From assembly GCF_002300555.2 (NCBI RefSeq), contig NZ_NTHN02000045.1, forward strand, positions 1-45,516: a DNA stretch of 45,516 nt, written 5' to 3'. A model generated the notes under the pieces. That model ran no database searches and was not told the DNA's origin. It saw nothing but the letters and a program-made list of their open reading frames with translations. This document shows, piece after piece, positions 17,001 through 24,913 of the stretch (position 1 is the stretch's first letter; the number at the start of each line of letters is the position of its first letter). Position numbers and translations under genes: made by a program. The stretch comes from Alloyangia mangrovi (GTDB taxonomy: Bacteria > Pseudomonadota > Alphaproteobacteria > Rhodobacterales > Rhodobacteraceae).

Positions 17001-17966
17001 TCACTCGGCGGCAAGGCCCGCAGGAGTGTATTCGACGCCGTTCGCCTTCTGGATCTGGCGGATGACCTTCCACTGTTCCTTGTAGGTGATCGGGATGAAC
17101 TTGCTGACGCCGCTGAATTCCTCGCCAAGCGCGGTGCCGGCGAAGTCGAAGCTGAAGAAGGCCTCCTCGATCTTCTCCTTCAGCTCGGGCGTCAGGTCAT
17201 GGGCATAGGCGTAGGAGGTCGTCGGGAAGGGATCGCTTTCCCAGACGACGCGCACCTCGGCGGGATCGTAGAGCCCGCGCTCGGCCATGCGATCGACCAC
17301 TTCCGAGGCGACGGGCGCTGCGTCGTAGTCACCCGCCACAACCCCCAGCATCGACTGGTCGTGGCTGCCCGAGTAGACCACCTCATAATCCTCGTCGGGC
17401 ACCACGCCCAGATCGGGGAACAATGCACGCGGCGCGAGGTTGCCCGAATTCGAGGTCGGCGAGGTATGCGCGACGCGCTTGCCGGCAAGATCGGGCACCT
17501 CTTTGATATCGCTGTCGGCCTGTGTGTAGATCTGCAGCTTGTAGCCGAACTGCCCGTCGTCGGCCCCCATGATCGCGAAGGGCACCGCCCCGGCGAGGTT
17601 CACCGCGAAGGGCGTGGGTCCGGTCGAGAAGCCGGCAATATGCAGGCGGCCCGAGCGCATCGCCTCGACCTCGGCCGAGTTCGACTGCACCGCGAAGAAC
17701 TGCACGTCCTTGCCGGTGACCTCTTCGAGATGGGCGATGAACGGCTCCCAGATGTCCTCGTAGATGGCCGGGTCCTCGACCGGCGTATAGGCGAAGACCA
17801 GCGTGCCCGGATCCTTCAGATCGCCCGCGTCGGCCGGGGCGTCGGCGACGAGGTCGCCGTCGGCATCGGAATACTGGCTGTCGAGGGCCGCGGTTTCCTC
17901 CTGTGCAAATGCCGCACCGGCCGACAGGGCCAGCGACACGAGCAGACTCGTGGTGTGCCTAAGCAT
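17001..17966 (-). CDS. phnD: Phosphonate-type ABC transporter substrate-binding protein
   Basis: A 321-residue periplasmic receptor. The signal peptide MLRHTTSLLVSLALSAGAAFA is followed by a short insert YSDADGDLVADAPADAG and then the binding domain DPGTLVFAYTPVEDPAIYED. Family residues for the anionic group lie around FSTGPTPF and AHTSPTSNSGNLAPR (the S-x-T/S stretch). AGGAGG precedes ATG 17966. The insert has the pattern D-x-D-G-D-x-x-x-D, like a calcium-binding loop. Related proteins bind phosphonates, phosphite or phosphate esters; which one applies cannot be read here. It is the first gene of the operon and is divergent from deoR. Confidence 0.9.
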   Translation of the reverse strand: MLRHTTSLLVSLALSAGAAFAQEETAALDSQYSDADGDLVADAPADAGDLKDPGTLVFAYTPVEDPAIYEDIWEPFIAHLEEVTGKDVQFFAVQSNSAEVEAMRSGRLHIAGFSTGPTPFAVNLAGAVPFAIMGADDGQFGYKLQIYTQADSDIKEVPDLAGKRVAHTSPTSNSGNLAPRALFPDLGVVPDEDYEVVYSGSHDQSMLGVVAGDYDAAPVASEVVDRMAERGLYDPAEVRVVWESDPFPTTSYAYAHDLTPELKEKIEEAFFSFDFAGTALGEEFSGVSKFIPITYKEQWKVIRQIQKANGVEYTPAGLAAE

Positions 17967-18048
17967 GGTGATGTCCTCCTCCCAAAGGGCATTATGTGCG
18001 TCTGGCCCTGTATCCTCCGGCCAGTCCGAACGGATCACATCACCTTTA

Positions 18049-18110
18049 TGTTGGTTATGCAACAAATGTGTCGTAGTTATCTGCGATATTCAAACTCCCG
18101 GATGCAACAA
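18049..18110. promoter_or_regulatory. Candidate DeoR operators between phnD-like gene and deoR
   Basis: TGTTG-GTTATG-CAACA (18049-18064) is a perfect five-base inverted repeat, and ATGCAACAA occurs twice in direct orientation (18057-18065 and 18102-18110), 45 bases apart, in the divergent promoter region. Repeated TGTTG-type half-sites are common at DeoR-family targets; binding here is inferred. Confidence 0.45.
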
Positions 18111-18153
18111 TCGGAGCGTGACAGGGGTGGAGCAGCCGAGCACACAGCATCGC

Positions 18154-18912
18154 ATGAAGAAACCCGAGCGGCACGAGCAGATCCTGCTACAGCTCAAGCT
18201 CCGCCCGCATGTCCGGGTTGCCGAGCTGGCGGCACTCTTCGGCGTAACCACCGAAACTGTTCGCCGTGACATGGGCGATCTCGAGCGCCAGGGATTGCTG
18301 GAACGCGCCCACGGCGGAGCCTCACCGACAGCGCCCGGCGCCCACCGCGATCTTGACGAACGCCGGCAGGAGCGTGTCGTGGAACGCGAGCGTCTGGCCG
18401 GCCTTGCCGCATCTCTGGTGCGCGACGGAGACACAATCATGGTTGATGCGGGCTCAACGACCATGGTCCTCGCCCGGCTGCTCGCCTTTGCCGAGACGCG
18501 TGTTACGGCCATCACGAACAGCCTGCAGATCGGCATGATCCTCGGCCAGAGCGCCAACGCCCGCGTGATCCTCGCCCCGGGCCATTACCTTCCTCAGGAG
18601 GCCGCCGTAGTCGGCGTCGACACCTGTGACTATCTGGCCGGCTTCCATGTGGATGCCTGCTTTCTCGGGGCGGCGGGCCTCAGCACGGCGGGAGTGACCG
18701 AAGCCGTCGAGGGTTTTGCCGCCGTCAAGCGCGCGATGATGCGTCAGTCGGCCACCTGCCGTTTCCTCATCGACGCGAGCAAGTTCGGACTCACCCAGCT
18801 CGACGTTGTGGCGCGATTTGACGAGATGGATACGCTGGTCAGCGACCGGGCCCCAGACGGTGCGCTTGCCACTCATCTCTCGGAAAACGGGGTCCGCACT
18901 TTCGCCCCATAG
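18154..18912 (+). CDS. DeoR-family transcriptional regulator
   Basis: About 252 residues. The N-terminal helix-turn-helix (RVAELAALFGVTTETVRRDM, residues 21-40) and GLLERAHGGA are the DeoR signature. The C-terminal sugar-phosphate sensor domain shows VDAGSTTMVLARLL, DACFLGAAGLS and FLIDASKFG. DeoR proteins usually respond to phosphorylated sugars. ATG 18154 is chosen by alignment to the usual start; a GTG at 18127 would add nine residues and has a slightly better ribosome site. It is divergent from the phn-like/HAD operon, which it probably represses; this suggests that the imported compound or its product is a phosphorylated sugar-like molecule. Confidence 0.9.
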   Translation: MKKPERHEQILLQLKLRPHVRVAELAALFGVTTETVRRDMGDLERQGLLERAHGGASPTAPGAHRDLDERRQERVVERERLAGLAASLVRDGDTIMVDAGSTTMVLARLLAFAETRVTAITNSLQIGMILGQSANARVILAPGHYLPQEAAVVGVDTCDYLAGFHVDACFLGAAGLSTAGVTEAVEGFAAVKRAMMRQSATCRFLIDASKFGLTQLDVVARFDEMDTLVSDRAPDGALATHLSENGVRTFAP

Positions 18913-19128
18913 GTAGGCCCCGCTGCGTGCCTTGAGGCGAGATCGCCCGGTGAAGAAATCGATGCTATCGTCTTAATATTCCGCATGTTGGCCGGGCGTT
19001 CCAAAACGCCTAGCCTGACAATGAGTCCGGCAATGAGCCGAGAAGTCGCATGAGCGGGGTGCAATTGCCAATGCGCCCGGGCTCTTCCTGAAATAAATTT
19101 CACCAAACAAGAAAAATCCCTAAGCGCG
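18913..19128. other. Intergenic region after deoR
   Basis: No gene is visible. It contains a small hairpin GGCGTT-CCAA-AACGCC (18995-19010) without a T-run and an eight-base palindrome GCAATTGC (19061-19068), which could be part of an operator for the downstream SorC regulator; neither is strong evidence. Confidence 0.35.
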
Positions 19129-19156
19129 TTGACGGGTGCCCGAGAGCCCTCATAGG
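19129..19156 (+). promoter_or_regulatory. Candidate sigma-70 promoter of the polyol operon
   Basis: TTGACG (19129-19134), 16 bases, CATAGG (19151-19156). The -35 matches five of six consensus positions and the -10 is weak, as often seen in alphaproteobacteria. It would give an RNA leader of about 100 bases that carries the three hairpins described next. Confidence 0.35.
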
Positions 19157-19165
19157 GTCAGCCTA

Positions 19166-19250
19166 CGCAAGAAATTGCGGGTCGTGAAATTACTTGCGGG
19201 GAGGCAAGTGCTCACGCACCGAACCCCCTGGCACCCTGCCAGGGTTTTTT
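19166..19250 (+). promoter_or_regulatory. Structured 5' leader with intrinsic terminator: putative attenuator or riboswitch
   Basis: Three consecutive perfect stems: CGCAA-GAAA-TTGCG (19166-19179), ACTTGC-GGGGAG-GCAAGT (19192-19209), and CCCTGGCA-CCC-TGCCAGGG followed by TTTTTT (19226-19250). The last is a textbook rho-independent terminator, and the ribosome site GGGAGG begins on the very next base (19251), eleven bases before ATG 19262. A terminator cannot sit there by chance without affecting this gene, so conditional termination is the natural reading. I recognise no known riboswitch class. Confidence 0.65.
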
Positions 19251-19261
19251 GGGAGGACAAC

Positions 19262-20281
19262 ATGAGACAATTTGCTATTGCCGTGGCTCTGGCCCCGGCA
19301 CTCGCTACCCTATCGCTTGCAAACCCGAGTCCCGCGACGGCCCAGGAAGGCCTGCACTGCGCTTCGGGCGAAACCTACATCATGAACGTCATGGTGTCTG
19401 GCCATCCCTATTGGGTGCCTGTCTACCAGGGTTTCAAGCAGGCGGCCGAAGCCTTTGGCTGCACCACGGTATTTTCTGGCACACCCGATTACGACATCAC
19501 CAAGCAGATCGCCTCATTCGAGCAGGACATGGTGAAACAGCCCGCGGGCATTCTGGTGCACCCGATGCAGTCGGACCCGTTCATCGAGCCAATCAACCGC
19601 GCCATTAGCGACGGGACGCAGGTGGTAACCTTTGCGGCAGATTCTCCGAAATCCAACCGCAGCGCCTATATCACCTCCGACAACCTGGCCGAGGCGAAAT
19701 TCGCGGCCGAGGAAATCGTCAAGCAAATCGGCGAGACCGGCCAATACGCAGTCCTGGAGAATCCGGGCCAATCCAACCATGACCTGCGGGTGACCGCCCT
19801 GATCGACTACATGCAACAGCACTATCCCGGCATGGAACTCGTCGGTCGCCAGGCCACCAACCAGGACAGCACCGCCGCCTATCGCGCGACCGCCTCGATC
19901 CTGCAGGCCAATCCCGAGTTGGGCGCGATCTGGATCCCCGAGGCGGGCTCTGCCGAGGGTGCCGTTGCGGCGATCCTCGAAGCCAAGTCGGACGTGCTGG
20001 TCATGCATGCGGATATCACCCCGGCCACGCTCGAGCATATCAAGGCCGGCAACATCCACATGGCGCTAAATCCCAACCAGGGCATGCAGGGCTTCATGGG
20101 GTTCATGGCGACCTTCATGGCGGCGCATTCCGAGGTGTTCGATCCGTTCAACGACTACCGGACCTCGGGCTACAACCCGGTGCAGATCCCCTTCATCGAC
20201 AACGGTTTTGCCGTGATCACGAAGGACAACGCCGACAGCTTCGATCTGAACACCTACATGCAGGGCCGCGACCCGGCATGA
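19262..20281 (+). CDS. Ribose-type sugar/polyol ABC transporter substrate-binding protein
   Basis: A 339-residue periplasmic receptor of the RbsB-like class (Peripla_BP_4). The signal peptide MRQFAIAVALAPALATLSLA ends near PATA-QEGL. Typical text is NVMVSGHPYWVPVYQGFKQA, the effector-contact DSPKSNRSAYITSDN, and LGAIWIPEAGSAEGAV. ATG 19262 is fixed by GGGAGG; an in-frame GTG at 19136 would read through the terminator hairpin and give a non-secretory N-terminus. Ligand unknown; the downstream kinase, dehydrogenase and aldolase suggest a polyol. Confidence 0.93.
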   Translation: MRQFAIAVALAPALATLSLANPSPATAQEGLHCASGETYIMNVMVSGHPYWVPVYQGFKQAAEAFGCTTVFSGTPDYDITKQIASFEQDMVKQPAGILVHPMQSDPFIEPINRAISDGTQVVTFAADSPKSNRSAYITSDNLAEAKFAAEEIVKQIGETGQYAVLENPGQSNHDLRVTALIDYMQQHYPGMELVGRQATNQDSTAAYRATASILQANPELGAIWIPEAGSAEGAVAAILEAKSDVLVMHADITPATLEHIKAGNIHMALNPNQGMQGFMGFMATFMAAHSEVFDPFNDYRTSGYNPVQIPFIDNGFAVITKDNADSFDLNTYMQGRDPA

Positions 20282-20288
20282 CCCATGC

Positions 20289-20309
20289 GGCGGGCCGTTC
20301 GGGCCCGCC
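20289..20309 (+). terminator. Intercistronic hairpin after the sugar-binding-protein gene
   Basis: GGCGGGCC (20289-20296) pairs with GGCCCGCC (20302-20309) across GTTCG, eight bases past the stop. No T-run. It should protect the upstream message or lower read-through to the ATPase gene. Confidence 0.6.
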
Positions 20310-20335
20310 TCACCGCCCCTATCCGAGACCCTCTC

Positions 20336-21865
20336 ATGCACGACGACGTGATCCTGAAAATCTCCAATGTCAGCAAGTCCTTTGGCCCGGTGCGCGCGCT
20401 GCGAGGCGTCGACTTCGAGCTGCGTCGCGGCGAGATCCATGCGCTCGCCGGAGAGAACGGCGCGGGCAAGTCCACGCTGATGAACATCATCGACGGTATC
20501 CTCCAGCCCGACGGCGGCGAGATCCTCTGGGAGGGTCAGCCGGTCCGCATCGCCTCACCAAACGCCGCGCAGGAGCTGGGGATCGGGCTGGTGCATCAGG
20601 AAATCGCGCTCTGCCCCGACATTTCGGTGGCCGAGAACATGTTCATGGCGGTGACCAACCGGAGCCGACGGTTCCTCATGGATGTCGGCTCGCTCAAGCA
20701 GAGGGCCCGCGCCGTTCTGGGGCAGCTGTGCGACATCGATCCGGGCGCGATCGTTCGGGACCTGCCGATCTCGCACCAGCAGCTGGTCGAGATCGCGAAG
20801 GCGCTGACGCTCGACTGCAAGGTCCTGATCCTCGACGAGCCGACCGCCGCACTGACCGAGCGCGAGGCGCAGACCCTCTTCGGGATCATGCGCAGGCTGT
20901 CGGCGCAGGGTATTTCGATCATCTACATCTCGCACCGGATGGTGGAGATCTTTGACAATTGCGACCGCGTCTCCGTCTTTCGGGACGGTCAGTACATCAC
21001 CACCGCGCCGATCTCCGAGATCACGCCCTCGGGCGTCGTCAACGCTATGGTCGGCAGGGAGATCGGCACGCTCTATCCGCCCAAGCAGGCGGCAGATACT
21101 CGAACTGAAGAGGTGATCTTCGAGGTCAGGAACCTGACCGAGACCACGCGATTCAAGGACGTGTCCTTCGCGCTTCGCAGAGGGGAAATCCTCGGCATTG
21201 CGGGTCTCATCGGCTCGGGGCGGAGCGAAATCGTCAAGGGCATCTGCCGGCTCGAGGGCGACGTCTCGGGCGAGGTCCTGCTCGATGGCAAGCCGCTGCA
21301 GCTTCGTCACTACGGCGACAGCATCGCGGCTGGCCTCGTCTATCTTTCAGAAGACCGAAAGGGCGACGGCCTGTTTCTCGAGCGCTCCATCGCGGAGAAT
21401 GTCTCGGCGCTGGATCTCCGGCACGTCTCTTCTGCCGCCGGGCTGATCGAGACCGACAGGGAAATCGAACTGGCCCGAAGCCTCGGGGCGAAACTCAATC
21501 TGAAGTACGGGCGGCTCTCGGATCCGGTGTCTTCCCTGTCGGGCGGCAACCAGCAGAAGGTGGCGATCGGCAAGATGCTCTCGGTGAACCCGCGGCTGAT
21601 CTTCCTGGATGAGCCGACCCGCGGCGTAGATGTCGGTGCCAAGTCCGAGATTCACCGGATCCTGAGGGAGCTGGCCTCCGAGGGTGTCGGCACCGTGGTC
21701 ATCTCCTCCGAGCTGCCCGAGCTGATCGGCCTCTGCGACCGCGTGCTCGTCGTGCGCGAGGGCCGCATCGCGGGCGAAGTGGCCGGGGACCGGATGACCG
21801 AAGAAAACATCATGCGCTTGGCCTCGGGCCTCGAGGCCGCCCCGCAACCCACATTGAACGCCTGA
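20336..21865 (+). CDS. Ribose-type ABC transporter ATPase with two nucleotide-binding domains
   Basis: A 509-residue RbsA/MglA-like protein. Domain 1: Walker [10 protein letters not shown] (39-47), [13 protein letters not shown], Walker [12 protein letters not shown]. Domain 2: degenerate Walker [10 protein letters not shown], intact signature [15 protein letters not shown] and Walker [16 protein letters not shown]. The degenerate second P-loop is normal for this family. ATG 20336 is chosen because the text before it (an in-frame start at 20285) overlaps the hairpin. It forms the importer with the adjacent receptor and permease. Confidence 0.93.
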   Translation: MHDDVILKISNVSKSFGPVRALRGVDFELRRGEIHALAGENGAGKSTLMNIIDGILQPDGGEILWEGQPVRIASPNAAQELGIGLVHQEIALCPDISVAENMFMAVTNRSRRFLMDVGSLKQRARAVLGQLCDIDPGAIVRDLPISHQQLVEIAKALTLDCKVLILDEPTAALTEREAQTLFGIMRRLSAQGISIIYISHRMVEIFDNCDRVSVFRDGQYITTAPISEITPSGVVNAMVGREIGTLYPPKQAADTRTEEVIFEVRNLTETTRFKDVSFALRRGEILGIAGLIGSGRSEIVKGICRLEGDVSGEVLLDGKPLQLRHYGDSIAAGLVYLSEDRKGDGLFLERSIAENVSALDLRHVSSAAGLIETDREIELARSLGAKLNLKYGRLSDPVSSLSGGNQQKVAIGKMLSVNPRLIFLDEPTRGVDVGAKSEIHRILRELASEGVGTVVISSELPELIGLCDRVLVVREGRIAGEVAGDRMTEENIMRLASGLEAAPQPTLNA

Positions 21866-21877
21866 GGAAGACCGATC

Positions 21878-22885
21878 GTGGAAAACTCAATCGAACTGAC
21901 CGCAGCTGCCAAGCAGGGATCCAACCCGGTGAAGAAGTTTCTCAGGATACGCGAGACAGGGCTGATCCTGATCATCCTGGCGCTCTTCGTCGCCATGTCC
22001 TTTGCATCGCCCTACTTCCTGACCTGGGTGAACATGCGCGCGATGGTCATGGCCTTTGCCGTCGAAGGTATCGTGGTGGTCGGCATGACGATCCTGCTGA
22101 TCTCGGGCGGCATCGACCTCTCGGTCGGGTCGGTCACCGCGCTTGCGATGGTCATCGCCGGATCGCTCTTCCTCGCGGGTGTCGACCCCTGGCTGGCCTC
22201 GCTGGTGGCCATCGCCGCCTGCACCGGGATCGGAGCTTTCATGGGGTTTTTCGTGACCCGGATCGGGCTGCACCATTTCATCGTCTCGCTGGCGGTGATG
22301 GTGATCGCGCGCGGGGCCTGCCTTCTCTTCACCGGCGGTCGTCCGCTCGGGTTGTTCTCGCTGCCGCCGGAATTCAAGTTCATCGGCCAGGGCTCGATCG
22401 GGCCGGTGCCGCTGGTGATCATCGTTTTCCTGGTGGTGGTCCTGTGCTTCGACTTCATGCTCCGGCGCAGCACCGCCTTCCGCAAGGTGTTCTACACCGG
22501 CAGCAACGAGAAGGCCGCGGCCTATTCCGGGATCCGGACCAAGCGGGTGATCTTCCTAACCACGACGCTCTGCTCTGCACTTTGCGGCATCGCCGGGATC
22601 ATCTACATGGCCCGCTTCGGCTCGGCCCAACCCACCTTCGGACTGGGCATGGAGCTGAACGTGATCGCCGCGGCGGTGATCGGCGGGGCCAGCCTCAACG
22701 GGGGTTCCGGCACGATCTTCGGCGCAATCCTTGGCGCGGCTTTGCTCTCGGTCGTGTCGAGCTCGCTCGCGCTGCTCGATGTCTCGGTCTACTGGCAGGA
22801 CATCATCCGCGGGTCGATCCTTCTCACCGCGGTTTCCATCGATCACTACCTGAACAAGAAGCGCGACGCGGGGGGCAAGGCATGA
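21878..22885 (+). CDS. Ribose-type ABC transporter permease
   Basis: A 335-residue RbsC-family permease starting at GTG 21878 (GAGGAAG upstream). About eight to ten hydrophobic segments are visible. Hallmarks are LLISGGIDLSVGSVTALAM (about 70), FVTRIGLHHFIVSLAVM, YTGSNEKAAAYSGI and NVIAAAVIGGASLNGGSGT. The stop overlaps the next start (ATGA, 22882-22885), coupling transporter and regulator translation. Confidence 0.93.
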   Translation: MENSIELTAAAKQGSNPVKKFLRIRETGLILIILALFVAMSFASPYFLTWVNMRAMVMAFAVEGIVVVGMTILLISGGIDLSVGSVTALAMVIAGSLFLAGVDPWLASLVAIAACTGIGAFMGFFVTRIGLHHFIVSLAVMVIARGACLLFTGGRPLGLFSLPPEFKFIGQGSIGPVPLVIIVFLVVVLCFDFMLRRSTAFRKVFYTGSNEKAAAYSGIRTKRVIFLTTTLCSALCGIAGIIYMARFGSAQPTFGLGMELNVIAAAVIGGASLNGGSGTIFGAILGAALLSVVSSSLALLDVSVYWQDIIRGSILLTAVSIDHYLNKKRDAGGKA

Positions 22886-23862
22886 CCGAACCGTCTCCCG
22901 ACTTCGATCTCATCCGCCAAATTCATACAGTGCTCGTTCTGCACTTCTTGGAGGGGCTGAAGCAGTCCGAGATCGCCGCGAAGCTCAACCTGTCGACCTC
23001 GAAGGTGAACCGGCTGATCGCACAGGGCCGCAGGCTCGGCATGGTGCAGATCGACATCAAGAGCCCGTTCCAGCGCCTCTCGGACATCGAACAGAACCTG
23101 GTGGCGTCGACCGCCCTCGAGTCGGCAAGAGTGACACCCACGGTCTCGGGCAATGCCGACACCACGCTTCACCAGGTCGGCCGCGCCGCAGCCAACCTCC
23201 TGCTCGAGACCCTGCGCGACGGCGATGTCATCGCGATCACGGGTGGCAAGGCGGTGAGCGCGGTCGTCGAGAACCTGTCGCCCGAACACCCGCTCGACGT
23301 CACCGTCGTGCCGCTCACCGGCGGGGTTCAGGGCAAGTTCTACACGGATGTGAACCATCTGGTGACGCGCATGGCCGAACGGCTCGGCGGCAAGCCGATC
23401 CTGATCCACGCGCCGCTGTTTGCCGAGAACCGGGCGCAGCGGGACATGCTGACCGGCATGGCGCCGATCAAGCAGGTCTTCGACCTTGCCCGCACCGCCA
23501 ATGTCGCGCTCACCGGCATCGGCTCGGTCGAGCCGCGTGCCTCGAGTTATTACGATCTCAACCCAGTCCCCGAGGCCGATCGCAAGATGCTCGTGGGCAT
23601 GGGGATCGCCGCCGAGTTCATGGCGCATCTGATCGGCATCAACGGGCAGGTGGCGGACTACGAGCGCAACCAGCGCCTCGTGGCGCTGCATCCACATGAC
23701 ACGGCGACCTGCCGCACTGTGATCGGGGTCGCGGCGGGTGCGCACAAGGCACGCCCGCTCCAGGCCGTGCTGAACGGAAAACTACTGAATTCACTTGTCG
23801 TTGACGAGGAGACTGCCGCGGCTGTCCTCGCACAGATGAAAGGGTCTGAACATGCCGCATAA
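22882..23862 (+). CDS. SorC-family sugar-binding transcriptional regulator
   Basis: A 326-residue regulator. The N-terminal helix-turn-helix is LKQSEIAAKLNLSTSKVNRL (about 26-45); the C-terminal sugar-phosphate-binding domain shows GDVIAITGGKAV, VVPLTGGVQG and NVALTGIGSVEPRASSYY. SorC/EryD-type proteins respond to a phosphorylated pathway intermediate, and this one sits inside the operon it presumably controls, between the permease and the reductase, as eryD-like regulators do near erythritol genes. It overlaps the permease by ATGA and the reductase by eleven bases. Confidence 0.92.
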   Translation: MTEPSPDFDLIRQIHTVLVLHFLEGLKQSEIAAKLNLSTSKVNRLIAQGRRLGMVQIDIKSPFQRLSDIEQNLVASTALESARVTPTVSGNADTTLHQVGRAAANLLLETLRDGDVIAITGGKAVSAVVENLSPEHPLDVTVVPLTGGVQGKFYTDVNHLVTRMAERLGGKPILIHAPLFAENRAQRDMLTGMAPIKQVFDLARTANVALTGIGSVEPRASSYYDLNPVPEADRKMLVGMGIAAEFMAHLIGINGQVADYERNQRLVALHPHDTATCRTVIGVAAGAHKARPLQAVLNGKLLNSLVVDEETAAAVLAQMKGSEHAA

Positions 23863-24847
23863 AATGATGACGCGCCAAATCGGAAGATCGGGGATCGAGG
23901 CTTCGGTGATCGGGCTCGGGACATGGGCGATCGGCGGTTGGATGTGGGGCGGAACCGAAGAGGCCGCCTCCATCGCAGCCATCCAGGCCTCGGTCGACGA
24001 GGGCGTGAGCCTCATCGACACGGCGCCCGCCTACGGGCAGGGTCTGGCCGAGGAGATCGTCGGCAAGGCCCTTGTCGGTCGGCGCGACAAGGTGGTTCTG
24101 GCAACGAAATGCGGGCTGGTGTGGCACACGACCAAGGGCAACCACTTCTTCGACTACGACGGCCAGCCGGTGCATCGCTACTTGGGCAGGAGCGCGATCA
24201 TCTACGAAGTAGAACAGAGCCTGAAGCGGCTCAGGACCGACCGCATCGACCATTACATCACCCATTGGCAGGACCCGACCACCCCAATCGAAGAAACGAT
24301 GGAGGCGCTGGAGATCCTGAAGGCGCAGGGCAAGATCCGCTCCATCGGTGCCAGCAACACCACGCCGTCCGATGTCACGGCCTATCTTGCCGCGGGTCAG
24401 CTCGACGCGGTGCAGGAAGAGTACAGCATGCTCAAGCGCGATCTCGAGCAATCGCTCCTTCCGCTCTGTCGCGAGCATGGGGTTTCGGTGCTGAGCTACT
24501 CGTCGCTCGCGCTCGGGCTGCTCAGCGGCAAGGTCGGGCCGGACCGGGTCTTTTCCGGAGACGACCAGCGCCGTGATAACCCGCGGTTCTCGCAGGACAA
24601 CCGGCGCAAAATCGCGGCCTTCATGGACGAGATCGCGCTGATCGCCGAAACGCATGGCGCGACTCTGGCGCAGACGGTGATCGCCTGGACGGTGCAACAG
24701 CCCGGTATCACCTTCTCGCTTTGCGGCGCGCGCACCGCGCAACAGGCCCGCGAGAACGCGGCAGCGGGCCGCATGCGGCTGGAGCAGGCGGATATCACCG
24801 CGATCTCCACCGCCGCGGAGCGCCATCTCATCGACCTCGACGGCTAA
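23852..24847 (+). CDS. Aldo/keto reductase
   Basis: A 331-residue NAD(P)H-dependent AKR barrel protein. The catalytic tetrad is visible: Asp and Tyr in LIDTAPAYGQG, Lys in LATKCGL and His in DHYITHWQD; the cofactor end has TFSLCGARTAQQARENAAA. ATG 23852 has AAAGGG upstream and overlaps the regulator stop; ATG 23864 is an alternative. In a kinase-dehydrogenase-aldolase pathway it could reduce the aldehyde released by the aldolase, or oxidise the incoming polyol; this is inference. Confidence 0.92.
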   Translation: MPHKMMTRQIGRSGIEASVIGLGTWAIGGWMWGGTEEAASIAAIQASVDEGVSLIDTAPAYGQGLAEEIVGKALVGRRDKVVLATKCGLVWHTTKGNHFFDYDGQPVHRYLGRSAIIYEVEQSLKRLRTDRIDHYITHWQDPTTPIEETMEALEILKAQGKIRSIGASNTTPSDVTAYLAAGQLDAVQEEYSMLKRDLEQSLLPLCREHGVSVLSYSSLALGLLSGKVGPDRVFSGDDQRRDNPRFSQDNRRKIAAFMDEIALIAETHGATLAQTVIAWTVQQPGITFSLCGARTAQQARENAAAGRMRLEQADITAISTAAERHLIDLDG

Positions 24848-24874
24848 TCGCCCAGAGCCTGCCGAACCATCCAG

Positions 24875-24895
24875 CGCCGGAGAGCTTCTCCGGCG
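24875..24895 (+). terminator. Intercistronic hairpin between the reductase and dehydrogenase genes
   Basis: A perfect nine-pair stem CGCCGGAGA (24875-24883) / TCTCCGGCG (24887-24895) with loop GCT, directly before the GGAGGAG ribosome site of the next gene. No T-run. It may be an RNA processing or stability element. Confidence 0.5.
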
Positions 24896-24913
24896 AACGG
24901 AGGAGTTATACCT

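Noticed and set aside
19136-19261. In-frame extension of the sugar-binding protein to GTG 19136, or a leader peptide
   Set aside because: It would translate through the terminator hairpin and destroy the signal peptide; no ribosome site. A leader peptide cannot be excluded but has no support.
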